A DNA stretch of 64,000 nucleotides from Clostridium beijerinckii HUN142 (GCF_000621745.1 NZ_JHXK01000010.1:1-64000); one strand, 5' to 3'; positions 28,455-37,702 are shown, numbered from the stretch's first letter. The notes: generated from the letters alone by a model not told the origin. Made by a program: numbers and translations.

Positions 28455-29489
28455 ATGAAGAAAAAAGCATTAAATCAATTAATTGCAGCAGTTTTAGTTT
28501 GTGGAAGTATTTTAGCAGTGGGGATGACACCAGCAAATGCAGAAGTGAAAACTCAAACAGGAATGATTACAGAAAATGGTAAGACATACCTTTATAATGG
28601 ATTAGGTCAAAAAGAAACAGGTTGGGTTAATATTAGCGGGAAATGGTACTATTTTAATGAGAATGGTGAAATGCAAAAAAACACAACTTTAAAAATAAAT
28701 GACAAAAATTTCAAATTTGATGAAAATGGAATAGTGCTTAATGAAGATGGAACTAAAGTTAGCGACAATGTAACTGATAAAGCGGAGGAAGAATTAAATA
28801 GATATGGAGCACATATTAAAATCAAAGATGGAAAAATTCACTACTGTAATGATTCAGATAAAGAAACAGGATGGGTTTGCGATGTAGATGGTAAAATGTA
28901 TTACTATAATGAAAAAGGTGAAATGCAAAAAAATACAACAGTTAAAGATCTTACTGGTAAAGAAGTAAAGCTTAATGAAAAGGGAGTAGCTGTAGGTGAG
29001 CATGGATATGATCTCGTTAATGGAGAAGAAGTTACTTACGATAGCTCTGAAGCTTATAAAGAGAGTCATAAGCAGTGGAAAAGGGTAGGTAATGATTGGT
29101 ATTATTACTTTGGGGACCAAGGAATTAAAATAGTTGACAGCTGGCAACTAGATAATGGATTATACTACCACTTTGATCATGACGGAAAAATGCAAAAAAG
29201 TACAACAGTTAAAAGTGAGAAAGGTAATGATTGTATATTAAATGCAGATGGAGCATTAACTAATAAAAGCACACCAGACATTACATTTGATGATGATAAG
29301 CATGAGTGGAAACAAGTAGATGGAAATTGGTATCATATGAATTCTGATGGGGATAAAGAGAAAGGATGGATTCAAGATAATGGTAAGTGGTATTATTGCA
29401 ATAAAGATGGTGTAATGCAAAAAAATACAACTATAATAGACCATGATATTAAATATGTCTTGGGTACAGATGGTGCTTGGATTAAATAA
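28455..29489 (+). CDS. Secreted protein built of cell-wall binding repeats
   Basis: 344 residues with a clear signal peptide (MKKKALNQLIAAVLVCGSIL through PANA, cut near residue 30). It is followed almost only by cell-wall/choline-binding type repeats, with four or five visible units of the form GW-n-GKWYYFNENGEMQKNTT. No catalytic domain is seen. ATG 28455 follows GAGGAGG. It likely coats the surface through teichoic-acid phosphocholine or a similar ligand. It sits directly after a two-component system, with phased repeats in its promoter. The same MQK(N/D) repeat style recurs in the protein at 29648. Confidence 0.88.
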   Translation: MKKKALNQLIAAVLVCGSILAVGMTPANAEVKTQTGMITENGKTYLYNGLGQKETGWVNISGKWYYFNENGEMQKNTTLKINDKNFKFDENGIVLNEDGTKVSDNVTDKAEEELNRYGAHIKIKDGKIHYCNDSDKETGWVCDVDGKMYYYNEKGEMQKNTTVKDLTGKEVKLNEKGVAVGEHGYDLVNGEEVTYDSSEAYKESHKQWKRVGNDWYYYFGDQGIKIVDSWQLDNGLYYHFDHDGKMQKSTTVKSEKGNDCILNADGALTNKSTPDITFDDDKHEWKQVDGNWYHMNSDGDKEKGWIQDNGKWYYCNKDGVMQKNTTIIDHDIKYVLGTDGAWIK

Positions 29490-29538
29490 TATCTGTATTA
29501 CAATTAAGTTTTTAATTTAACAATTATGTAATAAGTTT

Positions 29539-29590
29539 GCCTTATAATTATTTCTATTGAATTAATTTAGAAAGTAATTATAAGGCTGCT
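29539..29590 (+). terminator. Long hairpin after wall-binding gene
   Basis: GCCTTATAATTA (29539-29550) and TAATTATAAGGC (29575-29586) form a 12-bp stem, continued by TTTCTA/TAGAAA. A weak T-rich tail follows. Probably a terminator or 3'-end stabiliser. Confidence 0.6.
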
Positions 29591-29647
29591 CTGATTTATT
29601 TTAGATTACTATTTTATTTATATGTGTATTGTGTTGGGAGGGGAAAG

Positions 29648-31333
29648 ATGAAAAAGATAATTAGTTTGATAGCTTTATTAGCAGTTATATTGTCTTGCGT
29701 GTATTATCGTGACTACATAAAGAAAGGCCATGAAGAGATTGAGGTATTAAATACAGATGTAAGTATTAATAATATAAAGAGCATTATAGAGATAGAAAAT
29801 GAAATTAATGATGATTATGAGGAGATTCCATTAGGCTACAATAATGGAAGAGTATACTTAATAAAATATGATTCTGTTAATAAAAAATTATATGATAATA
29901 ATATTTTTATTTTAAATAAAGATGGAAGTAGTAAAGAATGTGGAGTAAAGCTACCAGATAATTATTTAAATGGGGAATTAAATATTTATGGTAATAAGAT
30001 TTTTGGAAAGAATGGTTATTTTAATTGGCAATCTGGAAAGGAATATAAACTACTTTCTGATGAAGATAATATATTTCAGTCAAGATGGTATTCTGTTTCT
30101 GGAAATAGTGATTATTACTTATGCTCTGAAGATAATGAAGAAAATAGAAAGTACATACTATATAACATTAATAGCAATGATAAATATGAGTTTGAATGTA
30201 ATAGCAATAGTGAAAATGTTATAAGTAGCATATTTTATGATGATATATCAAAAAACTTCTATGCAATATGTCCAAATAATGTAGTAAAACAAATACAGAT
30301 TAATGAAGACAATTTTACCATAGAAAAATATGATGATATAAAAGTTTTTGATAAAAATCGAGTAAGCCAGGAAGAAAAATTTAAAAATAGCTATGTATAT
30401 TGTTTTGGGGGACAGGCATATATAGGTTTAGATTGCAATGATAAATATCAAGATAGCATTAACATTAACCAATATGATATAGCTAATAAAGTTACAGAGC
30501 GATTAGATAACATAAGTCTATATGGCTATGATGACTTTTACAAGGATTATATATTGATTAAAAAAGATGATGATAAAAGTGTTAACAAAATTTATTTAGC
30601 TAAGCTTGAGAAAAATGGATTTGATATGCTTATTGAAATTCCTAAATTATATGGTGATGATAGTAAAGTCAGTATTCATATGGTTGATTCGGAAAATGTA
30701 TTAGTTAAGGAAGAATATCATGATAAAGAAAACAAAAAAATAAAAAACAGATATATAGTCTATGATTTATCACAATATTTTCAAGATAACACTAATAAGT
30801 CAAGAAGTGATAATGATAAGTTAACATTGAAAAATACTTATAAAAATATTAATGAATATGATGATTCTAATAATAAAGCTAAATTAAATACTGAAGAAGT
30901 TAAACAACCTGAGCAAACGCAAAAAGATATTACACCAAAAGAAGATATTTCAAAAGAGGATACTTCAAAAAATAATGAATCTAATACTAAGGCCACTCAA
31001 GAAAAGGATTATAGAGAAGCTGATTCATCATGGAGAAAAGGAAATGGTGACTGGTATTATTATAAAAATGAGGAAAAAGCTATAGGATGGTTGAAGACTG
31101 AAAAGGGGTGGTATTATTTTTATAAAGATGGAACTATGCAGAAGGATTCAATTGTTCTTGGGAAGAATGGGAAAGAGTATAAATTAGGACATGATGGATT
31201 ATTACTTAATCCAGATTCAGAACTAGATTATGATTATGCTGGAAGCAAAGAAAAAACAAACAAAGAGAACAATAGTAATACTACAAGTAGTGTTGGTGCT
31301 AATAATATAAATGAAAGCAATATTAAGAAATAG
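29648..31333 (+). CDS. Membrane-anchored or secreted protein with C-terminal cell-wall binding repeats
   Basis: 561 residues. The hydrophobic N terminus (MKKIISLIALLAVILSCVYY) is a signal peptide or anchor; ILSC is a marginal lipobox. The middle (about 40-390) is rich in Asn, Asp, Tyr and short strands, and could be a propeller-like sensor fold. A charged Lys/Glu/Thr linker (about 400-460) leads to one or two wall-binding repeats (DWYYYKNEEKAIGW, WYYFYKDGTMQKDS) and a polar tail. ATG 29648 follows GGGAGGGG. I know no named family for the middle. Its place after the two-component system and repeat protein suggests a shared envelope role. Confidence 0.75.
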   Translation: MKKIISLIALLAVILSCVYYRDYIKKGHEEIEVLNTDVSINNIKSIIEIENEINDDYEEIPLGYNNGRVYLIKYDSVNKKLYDNNIFILNKDGSSKECGVKLPDNYLNGELNIYGNKIFGKNGYFNWQSGKEYKLLSDEDNIFQSRWYSVSGNSDYYLCSEDNEENRKYILYNINSNDKYEFECNSNSENVISSIFYDDISKNFYAICPNNVVKQIQINEDNFTIEKYDDIKVFDKNRVSQEEKFKNSYVYCFGGQAYIGLDCNDKYQDSININQYDIANKVTERLDNISLYGYDDFYKDYILIKKDDDKSVNKIYLAKLEKNGFDMLIEIPKLYGDDSKVSIHMVDSENVLVKEEYHDKENKKIKNRYIVYDLSQYFQDNTNKSRSDNDKLTLKNTYKNINEYDDSNNKAKLNTEEVKQPEQTQKDITPKEDISKEDTSKNNESNTKATQEKDYREADSSWRKGNGDWYYYKNEEKAIGWLKTEKGWYYFYKDGTMQKDSIVLGKNGKEYKLGHDGLLLNPDSELDYDYAGSKEKTNKENNSNTTSSVGANNINESNIKK

Positions 31334-31340
31334 ATTATCA

Positions 31341-31387
31341 TAAAACTAGCATTTATAATGAATGGAACATTATAAATGCTAGTTTAT
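31341..31387 (+). terminator. Strong hairpin after 29648 gene
   Basis: AAACTAGCATTTATAATG and its perfect complement form an 18-bp stem around an about 7-nt loop. Confidence 0.85.
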
Positions 31388-31564
31388 ATTTTGTGAAGTA
31401 AAAAGAATTATTAGTGCGATTTTAGGTTTAAGAGAAATATTTATAAGTTATATGGTTAAGTAATTAGGTCTTATAAAATTATAGTTTGAAAATAAAATTA
31501 AAAGTAAAGATGAGGCTTTTTAATTGAAAGGAACTTATAGAAAAGTTGATAATTTTCATTGCAT

Positions 31565-31594
31565 AGATAAGTTAGACTAGCAAAATCATAGATG
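31565..31594 (-). repeat. Dispersed stem-loop repeat, partial copy d
   Basis: AGATAAGTTAGACTAGCAAA then ATCATAGAT matches one end of the copy at 31646-31715 in the same orientation, about 115 bp away. The rest of the element is missing. Confidence 0.45.
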
Positions 31595-31645
31595 GATAAT
31601 GAATTAGAAGGTATTAATATAATGTTAGGATAGATTTAAAGTTCT

Positions 31646-31715
31646 TTTTTTAAAGGAAATCCGACTCGCATGCACTCGCTGGATAAGTTCAGTTAGCAAA
31701 ATCATAGATTTTGAT
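31646..31715 (-). repeat. Dispersed stem-loop repeat, copy b
   Basis: Read on the minus strand it gives AAAATCTATGATTTTGC, GAACTTATCCAGCGAG, GCGAGTCGGATTTCCTTT, matching in order the copy at 53423-53493. The palindromic end (AAAATC/GATTTT here, CCAAATC/GATTTGG there) keeps pairing with changed bases. Lies in the 445-bp gap before the GT4 gene. Confidence 0.65.
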
Positions 31716-31778
31716 GTTTACTTATGTTATAATCTATAGCGTTAATTAACATTATAATGCAAAAAAGGAGCAATTAAG

Positions 31779-32996
31779 ATGAATATCTTACTTATAAATC
31801 ATTACGCAGGGTCTGATTATCATGGAATGGAATTTAGACCTTATTATATGGGGCGAGAATGGGTTGATATGGGACATAAAGTAATCATACTTGGTGCTGA
31901 TTTTTCACATTTACGAAAGAAAAACCCACAAATAAAAGAGGATTTCGAAGAGGAAATTATAGATGGAATTACATATGTATGGGTTAAGACTCCAGAATAT
32001 CAGGGAAATGGAGTTGGAAGAATTAAAAATATATCAACATTCATGTTCAAATTGAGAATGAATTATAAGAAACTTGCTGATAAATATAGACCAGATGCAG
32101 TAATAGCATCTTCAACTTATCCTTTGGATATATATCCGGCTCATAGGATTGCAAAGAGGAGCAATGCTAAACTATTTTTTGAAATACATGATTTATGGCC
32201 TTTAACCCCAATGGAAATAGGTGGATATTCTAAGAATAATCCAGCTATAGTAATGCTTCAAAGGGCGGAGGATTTTGCTTTCAAAAATTGTGATAAAATT
32301 ATTTCAATTTTACCAAATGCAGATAAACATATGAAAGATAGGGGATTTAGTGGGGATAATTATGTTCATGTTCCAAATGGAATAATTGTTGGAGAGAAGA
32401 AGAGTGTTCCTATTGAAAAAACGATTGAGAGATTACAAGAACTAAAAGATGAAGGTTATTTCTTAGTTGGATATACAGGAAATCACTCACCAGCTAATGT
32501 TTTAGATACAATGATTGATGCTGCAAAGAAAACTACAGATGAAAAAATAAAGTATGTATTAGTTGGAAATGGAAATGTGAAAAATGAATTAATACAATAT
32601 GCTAAAACTAATAATGTAACAAATGTAGAGTTTCTAGATCCTGTACTTAAAGATAATATGGATAATGTACTAAGATTATTAGACATATGTTACATAGGAC
32701 TAAAAAAGCAAAATTTATTTAATTATGGCGTAAGTCCAAATAAATTATTTGACTATATGATGGCAGCGAGACCAGTAATATATGCAGTTGAGGCTTCAAA
32801 TGATCCAGTGAAGGATTCAAATTGTGGTATTACGGTACCAGCGGAAAATCCAGATGCTGTTGTGAAAGCAGTTATGGATATTAGAAACTTAAGCGAAGAT
32901 GAAAAAAATAACTTGGGCCAAAATGGTAAGGATTATGTGTTGGAAAATCATACTTATCGTGGGCTTGCAGAGAAATTTTTAGATGCACTAAAATAA
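31779..32996 (+). CDS. Glycosyltransferase family 4 (GT-B)
   Basis: 405-residue sugar transferase of the WbuB/WcaI-like GT4 group. It begins MNILLINHYAG, with the GMEFRPYYMGREW segment typical of that group. EIHDLWP follows near 140, then the donor-site region VGYTGNHSPANVLD and the C-terminal GVSPNKLFDYMMAARPV with VPAENP. ATG 31779 follows AAAGGAGC. It is followed by the initiating sugar-phosphate transferase, an oxidoreductase and galU, so it probably adds an early sugar of an exopolysaccharide or wall polymer. Confidence 0.9.
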   Translation: MNILLINHYAGSDYHGMEFRPYYMGREWVDMGHKVIILGADFSHLRKKNPQIKEDFEEEIIDGITYVWVKTPEYQGNGVGRIKNISTFMFKLRMNYKKLADKYRPDAVIASSTYPLDIYPAHRIAKRSNAKLFFEIHDLWPLTPMEIGGYSKNNPAIVMLQRAEDFAFKNCDKIISILPNADKHMKDRGFSGDNYVHVPNGIIVGEKKSVPIEKTIERLQELKDEGYFLVGYTGNHSPANVLDTMIDAAKKTTDEKIKYVLVGNGNVKNELIQYAKTNNVTNVEFLDPVLKDNMDNVLRLLDICYIGLKKQNLFNYGVSPNKLFDYMMAARPVIYAVEASNDPVKDSNCGITVPAENPDAVVKAVMDIRNLSEDEKNNLGQNGKDYVLENHTYRGLAEKFLDALK

Positions 32997-33106
32997 CTTA
33001 AAAATTTATGAAGAAATTTAATAATATGAGCTAAATTGACTAAAAAGTTGTAAAATAGTTAATATAATATTATATGTTCTGAAATAAATAAATTAGGAGT
33101 AAATAG

Positions 33107-33712
33107 ATGAAGACATTCAATAAAGTAGTTAAAAGAATATTTGATTTCATATGTTCTACTTTAGGGCTTATAGTTTTAAGTCCGATTTTGATAGTTATTG
33201 CGATCAGAATAAAAACAGATTCTGATGGGCCTGTATTTTTTAAGCAAATAAGAATTGGTGAAAAAAATAAAGAATTTGAAATTTTAAAGTTTAGAACTAT
33301 GGTTGTGGATGCAGAAAAGTTAGGAAGACAAATTACTGTGGGAAATGATAGCAGAATTACTAAAATAGGCGCTTTCTTAAGAAAATATAAACTTGATGAA
33401 CTTCCACAATTAATAAATGTATTTAAAGGGGACATGAGCCTAGTAGGGCCGAGACCAGAAGTTCCTAGATATGTAAAGATGTATAATGAGGAACAGAGAA
33501 GGGTTCTAGAAGTTAAACCAGGGATAACAGATTTAGCATCAATTAGATATAGAGATGAAAATGATTTACTTGGAGAAGCAGAAAATCCTGATGATTTTTA
33601 CATAAACACAATTATGCCAGATAAACTTGCATTAAATCTAGAATATATAAATAAAAATAATATATTTTTAGATATTTATATAATACTTAAAACAATAGTA
33701 AAATGCCTTTAA
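33107..33712 (+). CDS. Undecaprenyl-phosphate sugar-phosphate transferase (PglC/WcaJ-type)
   Basis: Starts glycan repeat units by moving a sugar phosphate from a UDP-sugar to undecaprenyl phosphate at the membrane. 201 residues, the small monotopic form. It has one membrane-embedded segment (about 10-32, RIFDFICSTLGLIVLSP), then GPVFFKQIRIGEKNKEFEI, LKFRTM, DELPQLINVFKGDMSLVGPRPE with the catalytic Asp-Glu pair in DEL, and PGITDLASI. ATG 33107 follows TAGGAG. Full length for the PglC class. With PglF-type dehydratase upstream, UDP-diNAcBac or UDP-GlcNAc derivatives are possible donors. Confidence 0.92.
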   Translation: MKTFNKVVKRIFDFICSTLGLIVLSPILIVIAIRIKTDSDGPVFFKQIRIGEKNKEFEILKFRTMVVDAEKLGRQITVGNDSRITKIGAFLRKYKLDELPQLINVFKGDMSLVGPRPEVPRYVKMYNEEQRRVLEVKPGITDLASIRYRDENDLLGEAENPDDFYINTIMPDKLALNLEYINKNNIFLDIYIILKTIVKCL

Positions 33713-33837
33713 TCAAAGCAAAATATAGATTTATAATTATCTCATACGAAATTCTAAATTATTGGATTAGGAAATGAAAAAAATTATGAACTATTAAATT
33801 TGACTAAAAGTATTTAATTTGAGAGAGGTAGATTAAT

Positions 33838-34926
33838 ATGAAAAAATTAAAATTTGCTATTATTGGTTGCGGAAGAATATCATATAAGCATGTTGAAGCG
33901 TTAGCTAAAAATGGAGAAGAAGCGCAATTGGTAGCTACTTGTGATGTGGTTTTAGAAAAAGCGGAAGCAAAGAAATCTGAATATATAGAAAAAACTGGAG
34001 CAGCTGAAGATTCTGTTAATACCTATACAGATTATAAAGAAATGCTAGAAAAAGAAGAAATAGATGTAGTTACAATAGCAACAGAAAGTGGTTATCATGC
34101 TGAAATTGCTATTCATAGCATGAAAAAAGGAGCGAGTGCATTAGTAGAAAAGCCAATGGCTATGTCCATTGAAGATGCTAATGAAATGATTAAGGTGGCT
34201 AAAGAAAACGATGTTAAGCTTGGAGTTTGTCATCAAAATAGATTTAATAAGCCTATACAAAAATTAAGAGAAGCTATAGAAAACGAAAAGTTTGGAAAAT
34301 TAGTTAATGGTACAGCTAGAATACTTTGGAATAGGAATATGGGATATTATGAGCAAGCACCTTGGAGAGGAACTTGGGCATTAGATGGTGGTACGCTTAT
34401 GAATCAGTGTATACACAATATAGATTTACTTCAATGGATGATGGGCGGAGAAATTGAAAGAGTTTACGCTGAATGTGATACGTATTTAAGAGATATTGAA
34501 GCTGAGGATTTTGGTGCTGTAATAATAAGATTCAAAAATGGTGCTATTGGAATAGTTGAGGGATCAGCTTGTGTTTATCCTAAAAATTTAGAAGAAACGT
34601 TAAGTATATTCGGTGAAACAGGAGCAGTATCGATTGGTGGTCTTGCAGTTAATGAGCTTGAAACATGGAGATTTGAAGGTGAAGATGAAGAAGCGGTTAA
34701 GAAGTCGGTAAATGTTAAAATAGACAATGTATACGGGGAAGGACACACACCACTATTTAAGGATGTAATAGATGCTATAAATGAAAATAGAGATCCGCTA
34801 GTATCAGGAGAAGAAGGAAAGAAGGCAATGTCTATAATACTTGCAGCATATAAATCAAGAAAAACAGGAATGCCAGTAAAATTTCCATTAACAGATTTTA
34901 AAACATTAGATATGAAAGAGAATTAG
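33838..34926 (+). CDS. Gfo/Idh/MocA-family oxidoreductase (WlbA-like)
   Basis: NAD(P)-dependent sugar dehydrogenase, 362 residues. The N-terminal Rossmann domain opens FAIIGCGRISYKH. The EKPMA motif with its conserved Lys is near residue 103, and the GVCHQNRFN segment resembles WlbA/WbpB enzymes, which oxidise UDP-GlcNAc(A) at C3. The C-terminal domain carries DGGTLMNQCIHNIDLLQWM with the family His. ATG 33838 follows GAGAGAGG. It is placed between the priming transferase and galU, so it likely makes a modified UDP-sugar for the local polymer. The exact substrate is inferred. Confidence 0.85.
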   Translation: MKKLKFAIIGCGRISYKHVEALAKNGEEAQLVATCDVVLEKAEAKKSEYIEKTGAAEDSVNTYTDYKEMLEKEEIDVVTIATESGYHAEIAIHSMKKGASALVEKPMAMSIEDANEMIKVAKENDVKLGVCHQNRFNKPIQKLREAIENEKFGKLVNGTARILWNRNMGYYEQAPWRGTWALDGGTLMNQCIHNIDLLQWMMGGEIERVYAECDTYLRDIEAEDFGAVIIRFKNGAIGIVEGSACVYPKNLEETLSIFGETGAVSIGGLAVNELETWRFEGEDEEAVKKSVNVKIDNVYGEGHTPLFKDVIDAINENRDPLVSGEEGKKAMSIILAAYKSRKTGMPVKFPLTDFKTLDMKEN

Positions 34927-34935
34927 TAAAGTTTA

Positions 34936-34974
34936 TAGTTTAAATGTATTAATTTATTGAATACATTTAAACTA
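34936..34974 (+). terminator. Hairpin between oxidoreductase and galU
   Basis: TAGTTTAAATGTATT and AATACATTTAAACTA form a perfect 15-bp stem with a 9-nt loop. No long T run follows, so read-through is possible. Confidence 0.65.
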
Positions 34975-35112
34975 CTATTTCATAAATATGTAAAAAAATA
35001 TATATAAAATAGGAATACTTAAAAATGTGTTGGGCAAAATTAAGTGTAATTGTTTATTATGGATTAATATATTTAAATTACCAGTAATAAGATGAGAGGA
35101 TGATGATATACA

Positions 35113-35988
35113 GTGAAAGTAAAAAAAGCTATTATACCAGCCGCAGGTCTTGGAACAAGATTTTTACCTGCAACTAAGGCACAACCAAAGGAGATGCTTC
35201 CAGTAGTTGATAAGCCAACAATTCAATATATAGTTGAAGAAGCAATCGCTTCTGGAATTGAAGAAATTTTAATTATTACAGGTAGAAACAAAAAATCTAT
35301 AGAGGATCATTTTGATAAATCAGTAGAATTAGAATTAGAATTAGAGAAGTCTGGAAAATCAGAATTACTTGAATTAGTAAGAGATATATCTGATATGGTT
35401 GATATACATTACATAAGACAAAAAGAGCCAAGAGGATTAGGTCATGCAATTCATTGTGCAAAGACTTTTGTTGGAAATGAACCATTTGCTGTTTTGCTAG
35501 GTGATGATATTGTTGATAGTGAAAAACCATGCTTAAAGCAATTAATAGACTGCTATAGCGAATATAAAACTACTATACTAGGAGTTCAAACTGTAGCTAA
35601 AGAAAATGTTTCCAAGTACGGTATAGTAGATGGAATACATGTTGAAGATAGAGTTTATAAGGTCAAAGACTTAGTTGAAAAACCTAATACCGAAGAAGCA
35701 CCAAGTAATGTTGCTATACTTGGAAGATATATTATAACACCAGAAATATTTAATATATTAGAAAATACTAAGCCAGGAAAAGGTGGGGAGATTCAATTAA
35801 CAGATGCACTGAAAACTTTAATTGGAACTGAGGCTATGTATGCATATAATTTTGAAGGTAAAAGATATGACGTGGGGGATAAACTTGGGTTCTTGCAAGC
35901 AACAATAGAATTTGCTTTAAAGAAAGATGAATTAAGAGATGAATTTATAGATTATTTAAGTTCAAAGCCATGGGAAAATAATTATTAG
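35113..35988 (+). CDS. galU: UTP-glucose-1-phosphate uridylyltransferase
   Basis: Makes UDP-glucose from UTP and glucose 1-phosphate for glycan, glycolipid and teichoic acid synthesis. The 291-residue protein is a standard bacterial GalU. It has the nucleotide-binding loop AAGLGTRFLPATKAQPKEM, LLGDDIVDS, and the C-terminal GKRYDVGDKLGFLQA. GTG 35113 is the start; GAGAGGATG lies upstream and the conserved VKKAIIPAAG begins at once. A hairpin follows at 36012. It supplies precursors to the glycosyltransferases around it and was probably selected as part of this locus. Confidence 0.95.
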   Translation: MKVKKAIIPAAGLGTRFLPATKAQPKEMLPVVDKPTIQYIVEEAIASGIEEILIITGRNKKSIEDHFDKSVELELELEKSGKSELLELVRDISDMVDIHYIRQKEPRGLGHAIHCAKTFVGNEPFAVLLGDDIVDSEKPCLKQLIDCYSEYKTTILGVQTVAKENVSKYGIVDGIHVEDRVYKVKDLVEKPNTEEAPSNVAILGRYIITPEIFNILENTKPGKGGEIQLTDALKTLIGTEAMYAYNFEGKRYDVGDKLGFLQATIEFALKKDELRDEFIDYLSSKPWENNY

Positions 35989-36009
35989 AAAATAAATTAA
36001 GAGTAATTA

Positions 36010-36054
36010 AATTAATAAATCCTAAAGTATATTTTAGGATTTATTAATTTATAA
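36010..36054. terminator. Terminator after galU
   Basis: AATAAATCCTAAA and TTTAGGATTTATT form a 13-bp perfect stem with a 6-nt loop. Serves galU and, on the minus strand, the small gene at 36124. Confidence 0.85.
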
Positions 36055-36123
36055 AATATACATAACGATAGTAGTTTTAATATGTATATAAAAATCTAAT
36101 ATCAGAAATTAAACTTTTAGAAA

Positions 36124-36282
36124 CTAATAACGATTGGTATACTTTTGAATTAAAAATCTTATACCAAATATAATTAGTGAAATAAGTAATACAATATTTA
36201 ATACCGAATTACCAAATTGTATAAATAGTGTACATATCAATAAAAATATAAATACACCCAAAAGCCATTGTATAAATCTCAT
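36124..36282 (-). CDS. Small membrane protein (lmo0937-like)
   Basis: A 52-residue minus-strand gene: ATG 36282, stop at 36124-36126, with GAGGAG 8 bases before the start. Two hydrophobic segments (about 5-22 and 27-45, WLLGVFIFLLI and VLLISLIIFGIRFLI) fill most of it, with an IQFG turn between and a basic tail. The layout matches the short lmo0937-type membrane proteins of Firmicutes, whose job is not established. Its own ribosome binding site and shared terminator with galU support a real gene. Confidence 0.65.
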   Translation of the reverse strand: MRFIQWLLGVFIFLLICTLFIQFGNSVLNIVLLISLIIFGIRFLIQKYTNRY

Positions 36283-36619
36283 TATTTTGTCTCCTCGTAA
36301 AATTAATTTTGTAATATTAGTCTATCCTAAATTGAAAGATACAATTCATAAAAAATTTCACAGTAATTGAAGAGAGATGAAGAATATAGTAAAAATCGTT
36401 ATAGAAAACTAATTATAGTTAAGTTTGTTATGATTTTTTATCGCGTGTACATGCCGGTATAATGTAATTCAAAGATATAGTAAAATTTACAAGCAGCTCA
36501 AAATAATTGTATTCAGTTATTTTATTACTTGTAGTATAATTGTATTAAGTATAAAATAATGGTAAATTGAAGTTGTTATATGATCATGGAGTTCGTATGA
36601 TTAGAGGATGGTGGGACAA
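36283..36619. other. Intergenic stretch before GGDEF gene
   Basis: About 337 bp, A/T-rich. I see no gene, clear hairpin or repeat; promoters for both flanking genes must lie here. Confidence 0.4.
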
Positions 36620-37702
36620 ATGCAGGATTATGAGAAGCTGTATAAATCGCTAAAGATAGAATATGAAACATATCAGAAGTTTTCGGAACAACATATACAA
36701 GAATTAAATGAGAAAAATGTAAGACTAGAGAAGAGTATAGATTCTTTATCGAATATAATAGAAGTCAGTAAATATATAAATACATTTTTTAGCAGTGATA
36801 ATTTAATATCTCTAATTAATGACATGATTATTGGAATACTAGGAGTTACATATTCAACTATATTTATGATAGAAAATGGCGAATTGATCGTTAAGGCAAG
36901 TAATATTGAAAATATGAATATAAATTTAACTTCTAAGGAGTTTGCGCACATAAATAAAGGCGAGGAATTTTTAGTTAATTCTACCAAACCTTTGAAACAG
37001 ACTGGGGAACATAAGATAGACATACACTCAATTATGGGATCGCCAATAAAGCTGCGAGAAAAATTTATTGGATATGTAGTCGTAGAACATAATCTTTATA
37101 AATTTATGAATATAGAACTTAAACTTTTCCTTAGATCAATTGCAAACCAAATTGCAATAGCAATAGAAAATTCTCTGTTATACAAAGAATTAGAAAAAAT
37201 AAATCAAAGAGATCCTCTACTTGGAATATATAATAGGAAATACTTTTTTGAATTCTTAGAAAAAAATGAAAATAGAAAATTAAATGATAAATTTGCCATA
37301 GTAATGATAGATATAGATGATTTTAAGAAGGTAAATGATACATATGGCCACCAATTTGGTGACAAGATTTTGATTAATACAGCTAATATCATTAAAAGTG
37401 GAATAGATAAAAATGATATCTTCGCCAGATATGGAGGGGAAGAATTTATTCTATATATTTCAGATTTTGCTAGTGAGGAGAATGTGTATAACAAAATTGA
37501 AGTTATAAGACGTACAATTGAAGGCAGTAAAATCAATTTTAACGGTAGAGATGAATCTATAACAGCAAGCTTTGGAATTTCATTTTTCCCTCTAAATGGT
37601 ACAGATTTGAATGAACTTATAAGCAAGGCTGATGATTTATTATATAAAGCTAAAAAAAGCGGTAAGAATAGAGTTTTGAGTGGAAATATATTTAAAATCT
37701 AA
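36620..37702 (+). CDS. GAF-GGDEF diguanylate cyclase
   Basis: Predicted soluble enzyme making cyclic di-GMP. About 360 residues: an N-terminal coiled coil (1-45), a GAF-like sensor (about 50-185), and a GGDEF domain (about 195-360) with RDPLLGIYNRKYF, IDDFKKVNDTYGHQFGD and the active YGGEEF signature. The inhibitory RxxD site five residues upstream is absent (IDKND), so feedback by product may be lacking. ATG 36620, preceded by GGTGGGA, is the better start; ATG 36608 has its AGAGG too close. Standalone gene with a terminator after it. No c-di-GMP riboswitch or EAL protein is in the window. Confidence 0.9.
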   Translation: MQDYEKLYKSLKIEYETYQKFSEQHIQELNEKNVRLEKSIDSLSNIIEVSKYINTFFSSDNLISLINDMIIGILGVTYSTIFMIENGELIVKASNIENMNINLTSKEFAHINKGEEFLVNSTKPLKQTGEHKIDIHSIMGSPIKLREKFIGYVVVEHNLYKFMNIELKLFLRSIANQIAIAIENSLLYKELEKINQRDPLLGIYNRKYFFEFLEKNENRKLNDKFAIVMIDIDDFKKVNDTYGHQFGDKILINTANIIKSGIDKNDIFARYGGEEFILYISDFASEENVYNKIEVIRRTIEGSKINFNGRDESITASFGISFFPLNGTDLNELISKADDLLYKAKKSGKNRVLSGNIFKI

